Shown here piece by piece: positions 16,853 to 25,983 of a stretch of 64,000 nucleotides of DNA. Made by a program: the position numbers and the translations under genes. Under the pieces are notes generated by a model, which worked only from the letters and a program-made list of their open reading frames with translations, had not been told where the DNA came from and searched no databases. The DNA is from Clostridiaceae bacterium (GTDB taxonomy: Bacteria; Bacillota; Clostridia; Lachnospirales; Lachnospiraceae): the NCBI GenBank assembly GCA_910575795.1, contig CAJTGE010000018.1, forward strand, positions 47,410 to 111,409, given 5' to 3'. Positions within the stretch are counted from its first letter, which is position 1. Each line of letters begins with the position of its first letter.

Positions 16853-19379
16853 GCGGGACGATCTCCTCCATGAGGTTTGCCATTTCAGACAGATCGCCCA
16901 TGAGCACGGCGCCCTTTAAGCGGCCGTTGACAAACACGCGTTTTTTATACGCATTTCTCGCCTCATCCAGCTCCTCCGCGATTCGGGAGGGGCTGTTTTC
17001 ATCTGTGTGAACGTCTCCGATGCAAAACAGCGCGGTCTGAAAGCCGTGAAAGGAAATCCCGGACGCAGCGGGCTCATAGCACACCGCCTCCCCGGCTGCG
17101 TTTGCGCCCGCCGTTTTGCCCTGCTGCGCCGCTGCGCTCCAGAGCCCTTCGATTGTCCCTGCGTACTCTGCGCAGTCCCCGCAGGCGTAGACGCCGCTAT
17201 GGCTCGTCTCCATGCGCTCATTTACGAGAACTCCGCGCCGGATATCAAGCCCGGCCTGTTTCGCAAGCTCTGTATTGGCCCGGATCCCGACGGAGACGAT
17301 CACCAGATCCGCCGGAATAAATCCCCCGTCCTCAAGGCTCACGCCAAAGTCCCCGCCGTCTCCCGCCTGGTACGGCGCAATCTCCTTTACCCTGGCTCCT
17401 GTCAGGATCCGCGCGCCCTCCTTCTCTGCGAGTGTCTTTAACAGATCCGCTGTGCGGACGTCAAGCTGGCGCGGCATCAGGCATGGCCCGGACTCCACAA
17501 CCGTGACCTGGCAGCGCACCCGGCAAAACTCCCACGCCGCCTCCAGCCCCAGCACGCCTCCCCCGATCACCGCCACGCGGCGCAGCCCTGGAAGCATCTC
17601 CTGGATCCGTTTGACATCCGAGAGACGGCGTATGGCAATCACACGCTCCTGCGCAGCCCCTTCGACGGGGGGGAGCGCCTGCTCTGCCCCCAGGGCATAG
17701 ATGAGCTTATCCCAGGGAAGCTTTGTCCCGTCCGAAAGTACGGCTTCCTTTCTGTCCCTGTCAACCGAAACGGCCCGTTTGCCCAGAATCCGGTAAATCC
17801 GGCGCTTTTCATACCATTCCTCCCCGTAAACGGCCGTCTGCTCCGGCGCGGGATTTGCCAGAAGCGCCTTGGTCAGCATGGGGCGGTTATACGTATCATA
17901 CATCTCCTCCGAGACAAGGATCACAGAAGCCGTCTGATTTCTCTGCCGGATGGCCTCCGCCGCCGACAGCCCGGCAATGCCGTTTCCGAGAATGACAAAG
18001 CGTTCCCTTGTATCGCGCCGCCAGGAAGTCTCCTCCTCCTGCGCCGGGACAAAGTATTCCTTTCCCACGCCGCAGACCGGGCATGTCTCCAGGGACGAGT
18101 CAAAGATCTCCCCGCAGACCAGGCATTTAACCAGCGTCCGCGCGCCCTTTTTCTCAGCCTGCTTCTTTCCCGCCTCCGCCCCGCCCTGCACGAGCAGGCC
18201 GAAACGGAAGCCATATTCGTACGCGTCCGCGCAGCCCGTCTTCCCCGGCTTAAACCGCACCCTGAGGCCGTCGTCCGGAACGCGGAATTTGAGCTGGCGC
18301 AGGCGTTCCGTTATGTGCGTCACGCCCTCCCCGCTCCAGCCGTAGCTGCCAAAAGCCGCCGCATACGCACCTTTATGCGCGACCGGGAATATGGACGTCG
18401 TCAGATCCCAGATCGGCTTTAAAGCCTCTCCCAGAATCGTCGGCGTTCCGAACAGGATTCCGTCCGCAATGGAAATCTCCGCAAGAACCGCCGCCGGATC
18501 CGCCTCCACCATGTCATAGAGCCGCGCCGCCACAGGACCGCTGTCCCGGATTCCGTCCGCGATCCCCTCGGCCAGCTCCTTTGTATAGCCATATGCGCTG
18601 ACATACGGAATCACCACCGTCTTTTCCCGGTTCGGGTTCTCTATCCTGCACCAGTCCTCATAAAGGCTGAATATCTCCCCGATTTTCGTATCCAGCACAG
18701 GCCCGTGCCCGGTGCAGATCATCGAGGGCTTAAGCGCCCGCGCCCGCTCAAGGCCCTTTTGCATATACGGCTTAAAGGGGCCGAGAATATTGTCAAAATA
18801 ATACTTCGCCGCCTTTTTGTAGCTCTCCTCGTCCCGCACCTCGCTGCGCAGGATCCCCTCTGTCCCGTAATGCGCCCCAAAGGAGTCGCATGTCAGAAGG
18901 ATCGCGTCCTCTTCAATGAACGTATACATCGTATCCGGCCAGTGCAGGTTCGGAACCGACAGAAAGCGGAGCGTCTTACCCCCGATCCGCATGGTTTCCT
19001 GATCCTTTACCGCAATCCCGAAAAAATCGCGGTTTACGATGTGCTTTAAGAAATTCAGGGCGCAGCCGGTGGCCACGATTTTAAGGCCCGGATTTCGCTC
19101 CAGCAGATATTCCACGCTGCCCGCGTGATCCGGCTCCGTGTGATCAAGGATCAGGTAGTCGATCTGCCCCACCCCGGCCAGCGACTCAAGCTCCTCTATA
19201 TATTCCTCCAGAAACACGGCCTTCGCCGTCTCAAACAGAATCGTCCTGCCCTCTGTTTTCAGCACATACGAATTATATGTGGTTCCAAACTCGGTCTTCA
19301 TGATGATGTCAAAGATCCGGAGATTCGGATCCATGATCCCAGTCCAGTAAAACCCCTCCCTGAGCATTTTTGTGCGCAC
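16839..19379 (-). CDS. Class F-type flavodiiron protein fused to rubredoxin and NADH:rubredoxin oxidoreductase
   Basis: One 846-residue chain carries a whole O2-reduction pathway. Residues about 1-250 are the metallo-beta-lactamase diiron domain with ligands in HTEPDH, NLHWPD, TCDSFG and TGHGP. Residues 255-405 are a flavodoxin domain. Residues 412-445 are a rubredoxin with two CxxC knuckles (KCLVCGE, TCPVCGV). Residues 460-846 are an FAD/NADH oxidoreductase with GNGIAGLSAA and GGGVLGLEAA dinucleotide motifs. Such class F enzymes pass NADH electrons through rubredoxin to reduce O2, and sometimes H2O2 or NO, protecting anaerobes. The chosen start is a GTG with AAGGAG eight bases upstream; the upstream GTG at 19388 abuts the ribosome binding site. 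A GC-rich hairpin precedes it. Confidence 0.93.
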   Translation of the reverse strand: MRTKMLREGFYWTGIMDPNLRIFDIIMKTEFGTTYNSYVLKTEGRTILFETAKAVFLEEYIEELESLAGVGQIDYLILDHTEPDHAGSVEYLLERNPGLKIVATGCALNFLKHIVNRDFFGIAVKDQETMRIGGKTLRFLSVPNLHWPDTMYTFIEEDAILLTCDSFGAHYGTEGILRSEVRDEESYKKAAKYYFDNILGPFKPYMQKGLERARALKPSMICTGHGPVLDTKIGEIFSLYEDWCRIENPNREKTVVIPYVSAYGYTKELAEGIADGIRDSGPVAARLYDMVEADPAAVLAEISIADGILFGTPTILGEALKPIWDLTTSIFPVAHKGAYAAAFGSYGWSGEGVTHITERLRQLKFRVPDDGLRVRFKPGKTGCADAYEYGFRFGLLVQGGAEAGKKQAEKKGARTLVKCLVCGEIFDSSLETCPVCGVGKEYFVPAQEEETSWRRDTRERFVILGNGIAGLSAAEAIRQRNQTASVILVSEEMYDTYNRPMLTKALLANPAPEQTAVYGEEWYEKRRIYRILGKRAVSVDRDRKEAVLSDGTKLPWDKLIYALGAEQALPPVEGAAQERVIAIRRLSDVKRIQEMLPGLRRVAVIGGGVLGLEAAWEFCRVRCQVTVVESGPCLMPRQLDVRTADLLKTLAEKEGARILTGARVKEIAPYQAGDGGDFGVSLEDGGFIPADLVIVSVGIRANTELAKQAGLDIRRGVLVNERMETSHSGVYACGDCAEYAGTIEGLWSAAAQQGKTAGANAAGEAVCYEPAASGISFHGFQTALFCIGDVHTDENSPSRIAEELDEARNAYKKRVFVNGRLKGAVLMGDLSEMANLMEEIVPLSGS

Positions 19380-19501
19380 GCCCGCCACTCCTTTCCCGGC
19401 CTGCCGCGGCGTGAAAGACGCCGCGCCAATCCTTTTTTCGTATAGTATGGCAGGCTTTACAGAAATCTATTCCGGCGGGCGTTTTCTGTTTAAGAAGTTC
19501 C

Positions 19502-20323
19502 TTACTGCGCCTCAAACGCCTCTCCCTGCTTTCCCGCCGGATCCTTCTGGCTCAGCGCCAGGGGCATGTTGATGCTCATCGGATTCAAGAGCATCCCCTT
19601 TGCCTGCGGCGCCAGCGCCTTCATAATCTTGTCAAACGGTATCACAAGCGGGCGCAGCTTGTCCTCCTTATTGAACTTCTGGAATTCCAGCGCATCCGTA
19701 AAAAACGGCTGATACACCGTATCCGCGCCCAGCTTCATAAGCGGCACACGGCTCGTCTCCTTCTCCACCCCCAGGATATAGCTTCCCCTCTTTAAATGGA
19801 CGGTAATCTCCTCCTGCAGCCTCTGAAGCTGCGGCGTGTTCTCCAGATTCGGCTGCCGCCTCAGCTCCTGCATATAATAAAGGGACGTCAGATAAAGGGC
19901 CGGATTTTCGATCCATACCTTGCCCTCCGGAAGCGAGTCCGGCGTCCGCCGCTGCAGGATCTCCTCAAGCTGAATCACCTCCCGCTCCCGGGAAGCCTCA
20001 GTCAAAAGCGCGTTAATTCCCATTGTGTAAAGGCTGGTATAAAAAGCCAGCAAATGCTCGCCCTCCACCCGGGCCACCTGCACCGGAATCTTCTGCTCTG
20101 AAAAGCGCTCGCTCTCGGCCCTGGCCTCTTCCCGGTCAAGAAAAACCAGAATCTCATCGTCAAACGTCTCCGGATCGCAGAGCACATACGGCGCTCTTGT
20201 ACACATTGATAACAGAAAATACACATGCGGCGCAGACTTGAGGGCTGACAGCACCTTCCTCTCCTGCCCTGTCCCGTCTGCGCGGCTCTCCCCATTTATA
20301 TTCCCGTTCTTATATTCATCCAT
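19502..20323 (-). CDS. SseB family protein
   Basis: The 273-residue soluble protein is predicted to contain the SseB N-terminal-like domain, seen in the YFLLSMCTRAPYV, EILVFLDREEA and FTDALEFQKFN blocks, with LVIPFDKI following. SseB-type proteins have been linked to sulfurtransferase enhancement in enterobacteria, but in Firmicutes the role is unknown. It precedes the flavodiiron gene by about 120 bases on the same strand. Assignment is by overall pattern. Confidence 0.65.
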   Translation of the reverse strand: MDEYKNGNINGESRADGTGQERKVLSALKSAPHVYFLLSMCTRAPYVLCDPETFDDEILVFLDREEARAESERFSEQKIPVQVARVEGEHLLAFYTSLYTMGINALLTEASREREVIQLEEILQRRTPDSLPEGKVWIENPALYLTSLYYMQELRRQPNLENTPQLQRLQEEITVHLKRGSYILGVEKETSRVPLMKLGADTVYQPFFTDALEFQKFNKEDKLRPLVIPFDKIMKALAPQAKGMLLNPMSINMPLALSQKDPAGKQGEAFEAQ

Positions 20324-20456
20324 TGTTCATCCATCCTCCTTATCAACACTGTCAGACAAAAGGCCGGCGGCCTTATCTTATCCATCCATTATAACGATTT
20401 TCCTGCGGGTATGCAACTTCAAAGTGTATCTGCCAGCTTTGAAGAATGAATTTTGT

Positions 20457-20589
20457 GTAACAGTTCAGACAACCTGAACTGTTACGGCATCCGCCCATGA
20501 AAATCACTTCGCGACGGGGCAGATGCCTGCTGCCGCTATGTTTTCGTACGGTCAGCGCAACAGGTGCGCAGACCTATCTGAACTGTTAC
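20457..20589. repeat. Family B 133-bp repeat, copy B1
   Basis: The outer ends are GTAACAGTTCAG and its complement CTGAACTGTTAC. One end carries an additional internal copy, forming a small 28-base palindrome (20457-20484). The interior resembles 50046-50178 in reversed orientation, and the two copies have the same length. It lies upstream of the chemoreceptor gene. Confidence 0.85.
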
Positions 20590-20595
20590 AATTTT

Positions 20596-20699
20596 GTTAC
20601 TATTCACGGGCAATGTCAGTTAGTTAAGCATCAGGTTAGACCTTTATAGCAGAATCTAACCTGATGCTTAACTAACTGACATTGCCCGTAAACAGTAAC
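20596..20699. repeat. 45-bp-arm palindrome with family A ends
   Basis: The left arm 20596-20640 and right arm 20655-20699 are complementary, with two mismatches near the outer ends and a 14-base loop. The ends, GTTACTATTCAC and GTAAACAGTAAC, are family A termini, but the interior differs from the copies at 8123 and 42375. It directly abuts family B copy B1. No coding capacity is present. Confidence 0.85.
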
Positions 20700-20738
20700 C
20701 GATATCCTGCCTTACACATAAATATTCCCAGAAACCGC

Positions 20739-20767
20739 TTTACCGAACCTGAGATTTGTGGTACAAT
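20739..20767 (+). promoter_or_regulatory. Possible promoter of the chemoreceptor gene
   Basis: TTTACC (20739-20744) and TACAAT (20762-20767) are spaced by 17 bases on the plus strand. The leader to the ATG at 20921 would be about 150 bases. No sigma-28-type motility promoter was recognised. The -35 match is only moderate. Confidence 0.35.
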
Positions 20768-20920
20768 TTGTATAAGGTTTCATATTCATGCATAAAATTT
20801 TTGTCACTATTTACCTATGTATCAGACAAAAACTTTATCATACGGCGGCGCGGCGGGACGAACAGCCGCGTACAGCCCAAATGGACGGCAAACCAAAAAT
20901 TTTTAAGGGAGGATTTAGAT

Positions 20921-22990
20921 ATGAAACATGGGGGGGACTCTTCCCGCGCGGCGGGGAGACGGCGCAGAACAAGTATACGCACTAAAATTATCAGCATGGC
21001 CATGCTGGTTTCCCTGATACCGCTGATACTGTCTTATATCATCAGCCTGTCCATATCTGCAAAGTCCGGGCGGGAGGATGCTTATGACAAGATCCGCGAT
21101 CAGACAAGCAGCGTTGCGGAGCAGGTGCGGCTCTATGTCGAAAAAGGATATGCCGTGGTCGAGGCGCTGTCAAGCGGCGAGGATATCCTTTCCTCTGATC
21201 CGGACATCCAGAAAGAGATTCTGGTCAGTACCGCGGAAAATAATCCGGCCTTTCTCCTCTTATACAATCAGGACACTACCGGACAGCAGACCGCCAGGAG
21301 CACGGGCGAACTCGGAAACCGCGCGGACCGCTGGTGGTTTATCCAGGAGATGGAGACGCACAAGCCGTTTGTATCCAAATCGTACTACACACTCAACACC
21401 AACGAGGCCGTGACCTCCATCGTTTTCCCTGTCTGGGACAGAAATGATGAGATTGCCGGGGTACTGGCCGCTGACATGAGCCTTGCGCAGCTCCAGGAGA
21501 TCATCAACCGCTACAACACAGCCGACCTCTACACGGTCCTCATCGACGGCGAGGGCAATGTCATCGCCCATCCGGACGAAACGCAGGTATCTGAGATCTA
21601 CAACTATATCAAAGGTACGAAATCCATTCTGAACGGAGATACCACGACCGAGACGCCGATTGACCTTCCGGACGGGCTTCAGGATATGACTCGCCAGCTC
21701 CTTGACGGACACTCCGGCACCACGGAGCTCAAAAACATGAAGGGCAGGGATTCCCTTTACTCCTATTGTCCCATCGAGATTCCGGGCGATTCTGAAATGT
21801 GGGGCGCCGTGACGGTCCAGACAAAGGCCGCCGCCTATGCCAGCACCTATCACATGATTTACTTAAACATCCTTCTGGCTGTAGTGATGGTGATTGTGGT
21901 TGTGATTGTCGCAGTCATCTTTGCCAACCGCCTCACCAAACCGCTCAAGACGCTCTCAAACGCCGCCGAGCAGATTGCGGACGGGAATTTTGACGTACAT
22001 CTCAGGGCCGAAGGCAATGACGAGATTGGGGACGTATCAGAAGCCCTCGGCAAGACCGTGGTGCGTTTAAGCTCCTACATCAACTACATAAACGAGATCA
22101 CCGATGTTTTAAACCGCATATCAAAGGGCAACTTAAAGTTTGAGCTCACTTACGACTATGCCGGTGAATTTGCCAAGATTAAGGAAGCCCTGTTCAACAT
22201 CCGCACCACGTTAAACGACACGATCTCCCAGATCAAGAAGGTGGCCCATGTCGTCAATTCCGAGTCCGGTACGCTCCTGAACGGCTCTCAATCCCTGGCT
22301 CAGGGAACGACAGAGCAGGCTTCCTCTGTTGAAAAACTGTCCGAAAGCATCAACGAGATTTCAAGCCATGTCAGAAAGAGCGCTGAAAACGCCCGAAATG
22401 CGGAGCGGATCTCCGAGCAGACCGGAATCGTTGTGGAAAAGGGCAATGAACAGATGGGCGAGATGATCTCAGCCATGGACGAGATCTCCAGAAGCGCCCG
22501 CGAGACAGGCAAGATCGTGAAAACCATCGACGATATCGCCTTCCAGACCAATATACTGGCGCTCAACGCCGCGGTGGAGGCCGCCAGGGCCGGAGACGCC
22601 GGAAAGGGCTTTGCCGTCGTAGCCGACGAGGTGAGAAGCCTGGCCCAGCGTTCCGCTGACGCCGTAAAAGAAACCACCGCCCTCATCGGCCGCTCGGTCA
22701 AGACAGCCGAAAAAGGCGCGGCGATTGCCAACGAGACAGCCTCCAGTTTAAACGAGATTGTAAACGGCAGCAACCAGACGCTGAACCTGATCCGCGAGAT
22801 TGCCACAGCAGGAAAGGAAGAAGCGGACTCCATCACCCAGGTCACCGAGGGCGTGAGCCAGGTGTCCGCCGTCATCCAGACCACCGCGGCCACCGCCGAG
22901 GAGAGCGCCGCCGCCAGCGAGGAGCTGTCTGAGCAGGCTGAGAGGCTGCAGAAGCTGGTGAATCTGTTCAATTTGAATGACGAGCGTTAA
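20921..22990 (+). CDS. Methyl-accepting chemotaxis protein
   Basis: With the ATG eight bases after AAGGGAGG, the receptor has 689 residues; the longer upstream frame has no ribosome binding site. It has a membrane helix at about 23-46, an extracytoplasmic dCache-like sensor (about 48-310), a second helix (about 315-340) and a HAMP region (about 340-395). The cytoplasmic signalling domain follows, with the conserved hairpin tip [21 protein letters not shown] near residue 538. It senses a small ligand outside and controls CheA, though no che genes lie nearby. The gene is flanked by repeats upstream and a terminator downstream, so it is likely a single transcript. Confidence 0.95.
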   Translation: MKHGGDSSRAAGRRRRTSIRTKIISMAMLVSLIPLILSYIISLSISAKSGREDAYDKIRDQTSSVAEQVRLYVEKGYAVVEALSSGEDILSSDPDIQKEILVSTAENNPAFLLLYNQDTTGQQTARSTGELGNRADRWWFIQEMETHKPFVSKSYYTLNTNEAVTSIVFPVWDRNDEIAGVLAADMSLAQLQEIINRYNTADLYTVLIDGEGNVIAHPDETQVSEIYNYIKGTKSILNGDTTTETPIDLPDGLQDMTRQLLDGHSGTTELKNMKGRDSLYSYCPIEIPGDSEMWGAVTVQTKAAAYASTYHMIYLNILLAVVMVIVVVIVAVIFANRLTKPLKTLSNAAEQIADGNFDVHLRAEGNDEIGDVSEALGKTVVRLSSYINYINEITDVLNRISKGNLKFELTYDYAGEFAKIKEALFNIRTTLNDTISQIKKVAHVVNSESGTLLNGSQSLAQGTTEQASSVEKLSESINEISSHVRKSAENARNAERISEQTGIVVEKGNEQMGEMISAMDEISRSARETGKIVKTIDDIAFQTNILALNAAVEAARAGDAGKGFAVVADEVRSLAQRSADAVKETTALIGRSVKTAEKGAAIANETASSLNEIVNGSNQTLNLIREIATAGKEEADSITQVTEGVSQVSAVIQTTAATAEESAAASEELSEQAERLQKLVNLFNLNDER

Positions 22991-23030
22991 GCCGCATGTA
23001 AAGGATTATAGCGTATAGGATGTAAGGAAA

Positions 23031-23076
23031 AGCCAACTGTCTGATCGCTTCAGGATCGGGCGGTTGGCTTTTTTAC
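23031..23076 (+). terminator. Intrinsic terminator after the chemoreceptor
   Basis: AGCCAACTGTCTGATC pairs, with G-U pairs, to GGATCGGGCGGTTGGCT and is followed by a run of six T. It begins about 40 bases after the stop codon. Confidence 0.85.
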
Positions 23077-23091
23077 ATGCTCTTCTTTAAG

Positions 23092-23140
23092 AAAAAACCT
23101 TTTCTCCCGCGCTTTTGCCGCCAAAAGGAAAGGTTCTTCT
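23092..23140 (-). terminator. Second terminator hairpin of the S1/IspH operon
   Basis: Read on the minus strand, AACCTTT and AAAGGTT arms end in six T. It lies just beyond the stronger hairpin at 23141-23189 and converges on the chemoreceptor terminator. Confidence 0.55.
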
Positions 23141-23189
23141 CTCAAACAAATCCGCTTTTCTGCCCCGCAAAGGAAGCAGAAAAGCGGAT
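23141..23189 (-). terminator. Terminator hairpin of the S1/IspH operon
   Basis: A perfect 14-base inverted repeat (23150-23163 with 23176-23189) is followed on the minus strand by TTTGTTTG, about 60 bases after the S1-protein stop. Confidence 0.75.
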
Positions 23190-23250
23190 CCGACAGAATT
23201 GTCTTAAAATCATTTGCACCGGCCCACGGCCCTATGCACATCGCTGTTCT

Positions 23251-24387
23251 TTACTGCGCATCTTCACTTGCAGCCACCGCGTCGATATCCACATCCGCGA
23301 TATCCGCATCCTGCGAGCTGTTCTGGGACTCCAGGGCTTTCATGCTGAGGCTGATCTTTCTGTCCGCCTCGTTGAAATCAACGACTCTGGCCCGGATGAT
23401 CTGGCCTACGCTCAGTACATCGGAGGGCTTATCCACATGCTCTCTGGAAATCTGTGATACATGTAAGAGCGCGTCCACACCCGGCTCCAGCTCAACGAAT
23501 GCGCCAAAATCCGTCATGCGGGCCACTCTGCCCTCTACCACGTTGCCCGCCGCATAATTCACAGCCGCCTTTGCCCACGGGTTTGTCTCCGGGAACTTAA
23601 GGCTTAAAGCGATCTTCTCGCCATTGATATCCTTGATCAGGGCTCTCACCTGATCGCCTACTTTGAAGACCTTCTTCGGGTTCTCTACCCGGCCCCAGGA
23701 CATCTCGGAGATGTGCAGGAGGCCGTCTGCGCCGCCAAGGTCAATGAACGCGCCGAAATCCGTCACATTCTTTACCGCGCCTTCCACGGTCTGGCCCACC
23801 TCGATGCGCTCGAATAACTCCTTCTGCATCGCCGCCTTCTTTGCGATCATGAGCTGCTTGCGGTCGCCGATGATCCTGCTTCTTCTGCCGCTCGGGTTGA
23901 ATTCGGTCACAACGAACTCAATCTCCTGGCCCGCATATTTTGATAAATCCTTGTCGTAGGTATCGGAAACCATACTGGCAGGAATGAATACTCTCGTTCC
24001 CTCTACCTCCACTACAAGGCCCTTTTCCATAACCTGTGTCACCTTCTCGGTCAGGACTTCCTTATTCTCAAAAGCCTCTTTTAAGCGCTTTAAGCCCTTG
24101 TCTGCCGCAAGCCTCTTATAGGATAAGGACGCCATACCCTCGCCGTCGTTTACCTTTAAAACCTTTGCCTCCAGCTCGTCGCCTACGGAAACTCTGGTCG
24201 TCAGATCCACATTCGGCTCATTCGTAAACTCGCTGCGGGTAATGATACCCTCAGACTTGCTTCCAGCGATGCTGAGAATGATTTCATCTTCTTTTACGCC
24301 GATAACCTGACCCGTTACTGCCTCTCCTGCACGTAATCGCTTAATTGATGATTCTTCAAACATTTGTTCAAAACTTAATTCTGACAT
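23251..24387 (-). CDS. 30S ribosomal protein S1-like RNA-binding protein
   Basis: This 378-residue protein is made of four S1 OB-fold repeats at about residues 15-85, 100-170, 190-255 and 275-345. They are visible from recurring VTDFGAFIDL, MTDFGAFVEL and HVSQIS/HISEMS blocks. The C-terminal tail is acidic and alanine-rich. S1-type proteins bind mRNA and assist translation initiation, although in Firmicutes the homologue is shorter than the six-repeat Escherichia coli S1 and its ribosomal role is less certain. A GAGGAGG precedes the ATG. It overlaps ispH by 20 bases, the usual clostridial pairing. Confidence 0.9.
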   Translation of the reverse strand: MSELSFEQMFEESSIKRLRAGEAVTGQVIGVKEDEIILSIAGSKSEGIITRSEFTNEPNVDLTTRVSVGDELEAKVLKVNDGEGMASLSYKRLAADKGLKRLKEAFENKEVLTEKVTQVMEKGLVVEVEGTRVFIPASMVSDTYDKDLSKYAGQEIEFVVTEFNPSGRRSRIIGDRKQLMIAKKAAMQKELFERIEVGQTVEGAVKNVTDFGAFIDLGGADGLLHISEMSWGRVENPKKVFKVGDQVRALIKDINGEKIALSLKFPETNPWAKAAVNYAAGNVVEGRVARMTDFGAFVELEPGVDALLHVSQISREHVDKPSDVLSVGQIIRARVVDFNEADRKISLSMKALESQNSSQDADIADVDIDAVAASEDAQ

Positions 24388-25219
24388 TAGTATGAACCTC
24401 CTCGATAATATAATTCGGGGTTGACGCCCCTGCCGTAATACCTACGCTGCGCACAGTACCTGCCTTCTCAGGTTTGAAATCACTCAGTGTCTGGATATAA
24501 TACGTATCCTTACATTCCCTGCGGCAAATCTCGTACAGCTTCTGGGTGTTGGAACTGTTTCGTCCTCCGATTACAATCATCACATCCACCTCTGACGCGA
24601 TTCGCCCCGCTTCCACCTGTCTCTCCTGTGTTGCATTGCAAATCGTATTTAAAACAAGTATATCATAACGCTTTTTAGAAATTTTTTCAACTAAATCTTG
24701 AAATTTATTGTAGTTAAATGTCGTCTGCGCCACGAGACACAGCTTTTCTCCTTGTTCCACGGGCATTTTTTCAAATTGCTCCGCGCTCTCAATCACTAAA
24801 GTATCGCCGTTTCCCCAGCCTTTTATTCCTTCCACCTCCGGATGGCGCTCATTTCCCACAATTATCACGCGCCGCCCGGCCGCGGTCTGCTCCCTCACGA
24901 TCCGGTGGATCTTTTTCACAAAGGGGCACGTCGCGTCCACAATCTCAATCCCGTTTGCCTCAAGGATATCGTAAATCTCCTTCCCCACCCCGTGGGAGCG
25001 GATCACCACGACGCCTTCCTTAAGCCTCCTCAGCTCCTCCTTTGTATTAAGGACGCGGACGCCCCGCTCCTCCAGATCCCGCACCACCTCTTCATTGTGG
25101 ATAATGGGGCCAAAGGTAAAGATCGGCTTCTTTCCGGTCGCGAGCTGCTCATATACGCATTCCACCGCCCGCTTCACGCCAAAGCAGAAGCCGGCTGTCT
25201 TTGCCACAATGACTTCCAT
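24368..25219 (-). CDS. ispH: 4-hydroxy-3-methylbut-2-enyl diphosphate reductase
   Basis: The 283-residue enzyme has the cluster cysteines in GFCFGVKRAVE (Cys12), DATCPFV and NTICNATQERQ. Substrate-binding motifs RSHGVGK, GNERHPEV and GGRNSSNTQ are also present. It reduces HMBPP to isopentenyl and dimethylallyl diphosphate, the last step of the non-mevalonate pathway, using a 4Fe-4S cluster. It lies between cmk (ten-base gap) and the S1-protein gene, which it overlaps. Confidence 0.97.
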   Translation of the reverse strand: MEVIVAKTAGFCFGVKRAVECVYEQLATGKKPIFTFGPIIHNEEVVRDLEERGVRVLNTKEELRRLKEGVVVIRSHGVGKEIYDILEANGIEIVDATCPFVKKIHRIVREQTAAGRRVIIVGNERHPEVEGIKGWGNGDTLVIESAEQFEKMPVEQGEKLCLVAQTTFNYNKFQDLVEKISKKRYDILVLNTICNATQERQVEAGRIASEVDVMIVIGGRNSSNTQKLYEICRRECKDTYYIQTLSDFKPEKAGTVRSVGITAGASTPNYIIEEVHTNVRIKF

Positions 25220-25228
25220 CCGCTGACC

Positions 25229-25915
25229 TCAACAACCGCAGCAGCCGCGGCTGCCTGCGTCCTCCACCAGCTCCTCAAGCTCACGGACTGCCTCCTCAAG
25301 GGACATGTCCGAGGTGTCCAGGAGCACCGCGTCCTCCGCCCGCTTAAGCGGAGAAATCTCCCGTTCCATATCCTGCTTATCCCTGGCGGTAATCTCCGCC
25401 TCCACCTCGTCAAGGCTTACGCCCGCCTGGCCGGCCGGAAGCTCCTTAAAGCGCCGCAGCGCGCGCACATGGGCGCTTGCCGTTAAGTACACCTTTAAAT
25501 CTGCATTGGGGAGCACCGCGGTCCCGATATCTCGGCCGTCCATCACCACATCGCGCCGCCCGGCCAGCTTCCGCTGAAGCTCCACCAGCTTCGCGCGCAC
25601 CGCGCCGTACGCGGACACGGCCGACGACGCCCGGCTCACCTCAGGCGTGCGGATCTCAGCCGTCACATTCTCGCCGTTTAACAGGACCTGCTGGACGCCG
25701 TCCTTATATTCCAGGGAAATATCAGCCTTTTCGCAGGCCGCCTCAACCGCCCCCTGATCCGCCGGATCGATCTCCTCCCGCAGCATATAAAGCGCCATGG
25801 CCCGGTACATCGCGCCGGTGTCCACATAAATATAGCCAAACTTCTCCGCCACCATCCTGGCCGCCGTGCTCTTCCCCGCTCCGGCCGGGCCGTCGATTGC
25901 AATATTCATCGGCAT
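25229..25915 (-). CDS. cmk: Cytidylate kinase
   Basis: From the ATG behind GGGAG the enzyme has 228 residues; an upstream frame extension to 25972 lacks support. The Walker A GPAGAGKST is at residues 10-18, and DTGAMYRA, DGRDIGTAVLPNA and the RFKEL lid follow. It phosphorylates CMP and dCMP using ATP. The C-terminus ends in an odd cysteine-rich tail (GSRGCCGC) beyond the usual domain. It sits in the widely conserved cmk-ispH-S1 order. Confidence 0.96.
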   Translation of the reverse strand: MPMNIAIDGPAGAGKSTAARMVAEKFGYIYVDTGAMYRAMALYMLREEIDPADQGAVEAACEKADISLEYKDGVQQVLLNGENVTAEIRTPEVSRASSAVSAYGAVRAKLVELQRKLAGRRDVVMDGRDIGTAVLPNADLKVYLTASAHVRALRRFKELPAGQAGVSLDEVEAEITARDKQDMEREISPLKRAEDAVLLDTSDMSLEEAVRELEELVEDAGSRGCCGC

Positions 25916-25983
25916 GGTATTTCTTCTCCCTTCCTCAGATAAGCCTGCGCGGCAAAACGGCTTATCTGCCATTTCTTCATTTC

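Noticed and set aside
20820..20920. Possible c-di-GMP riboswitch upstream of the chemoreceptor
   Set aside because: A GGCAAACC-like stretch is present, but the paired stems and conserved core of the GEMM aptamer could not be assembled.
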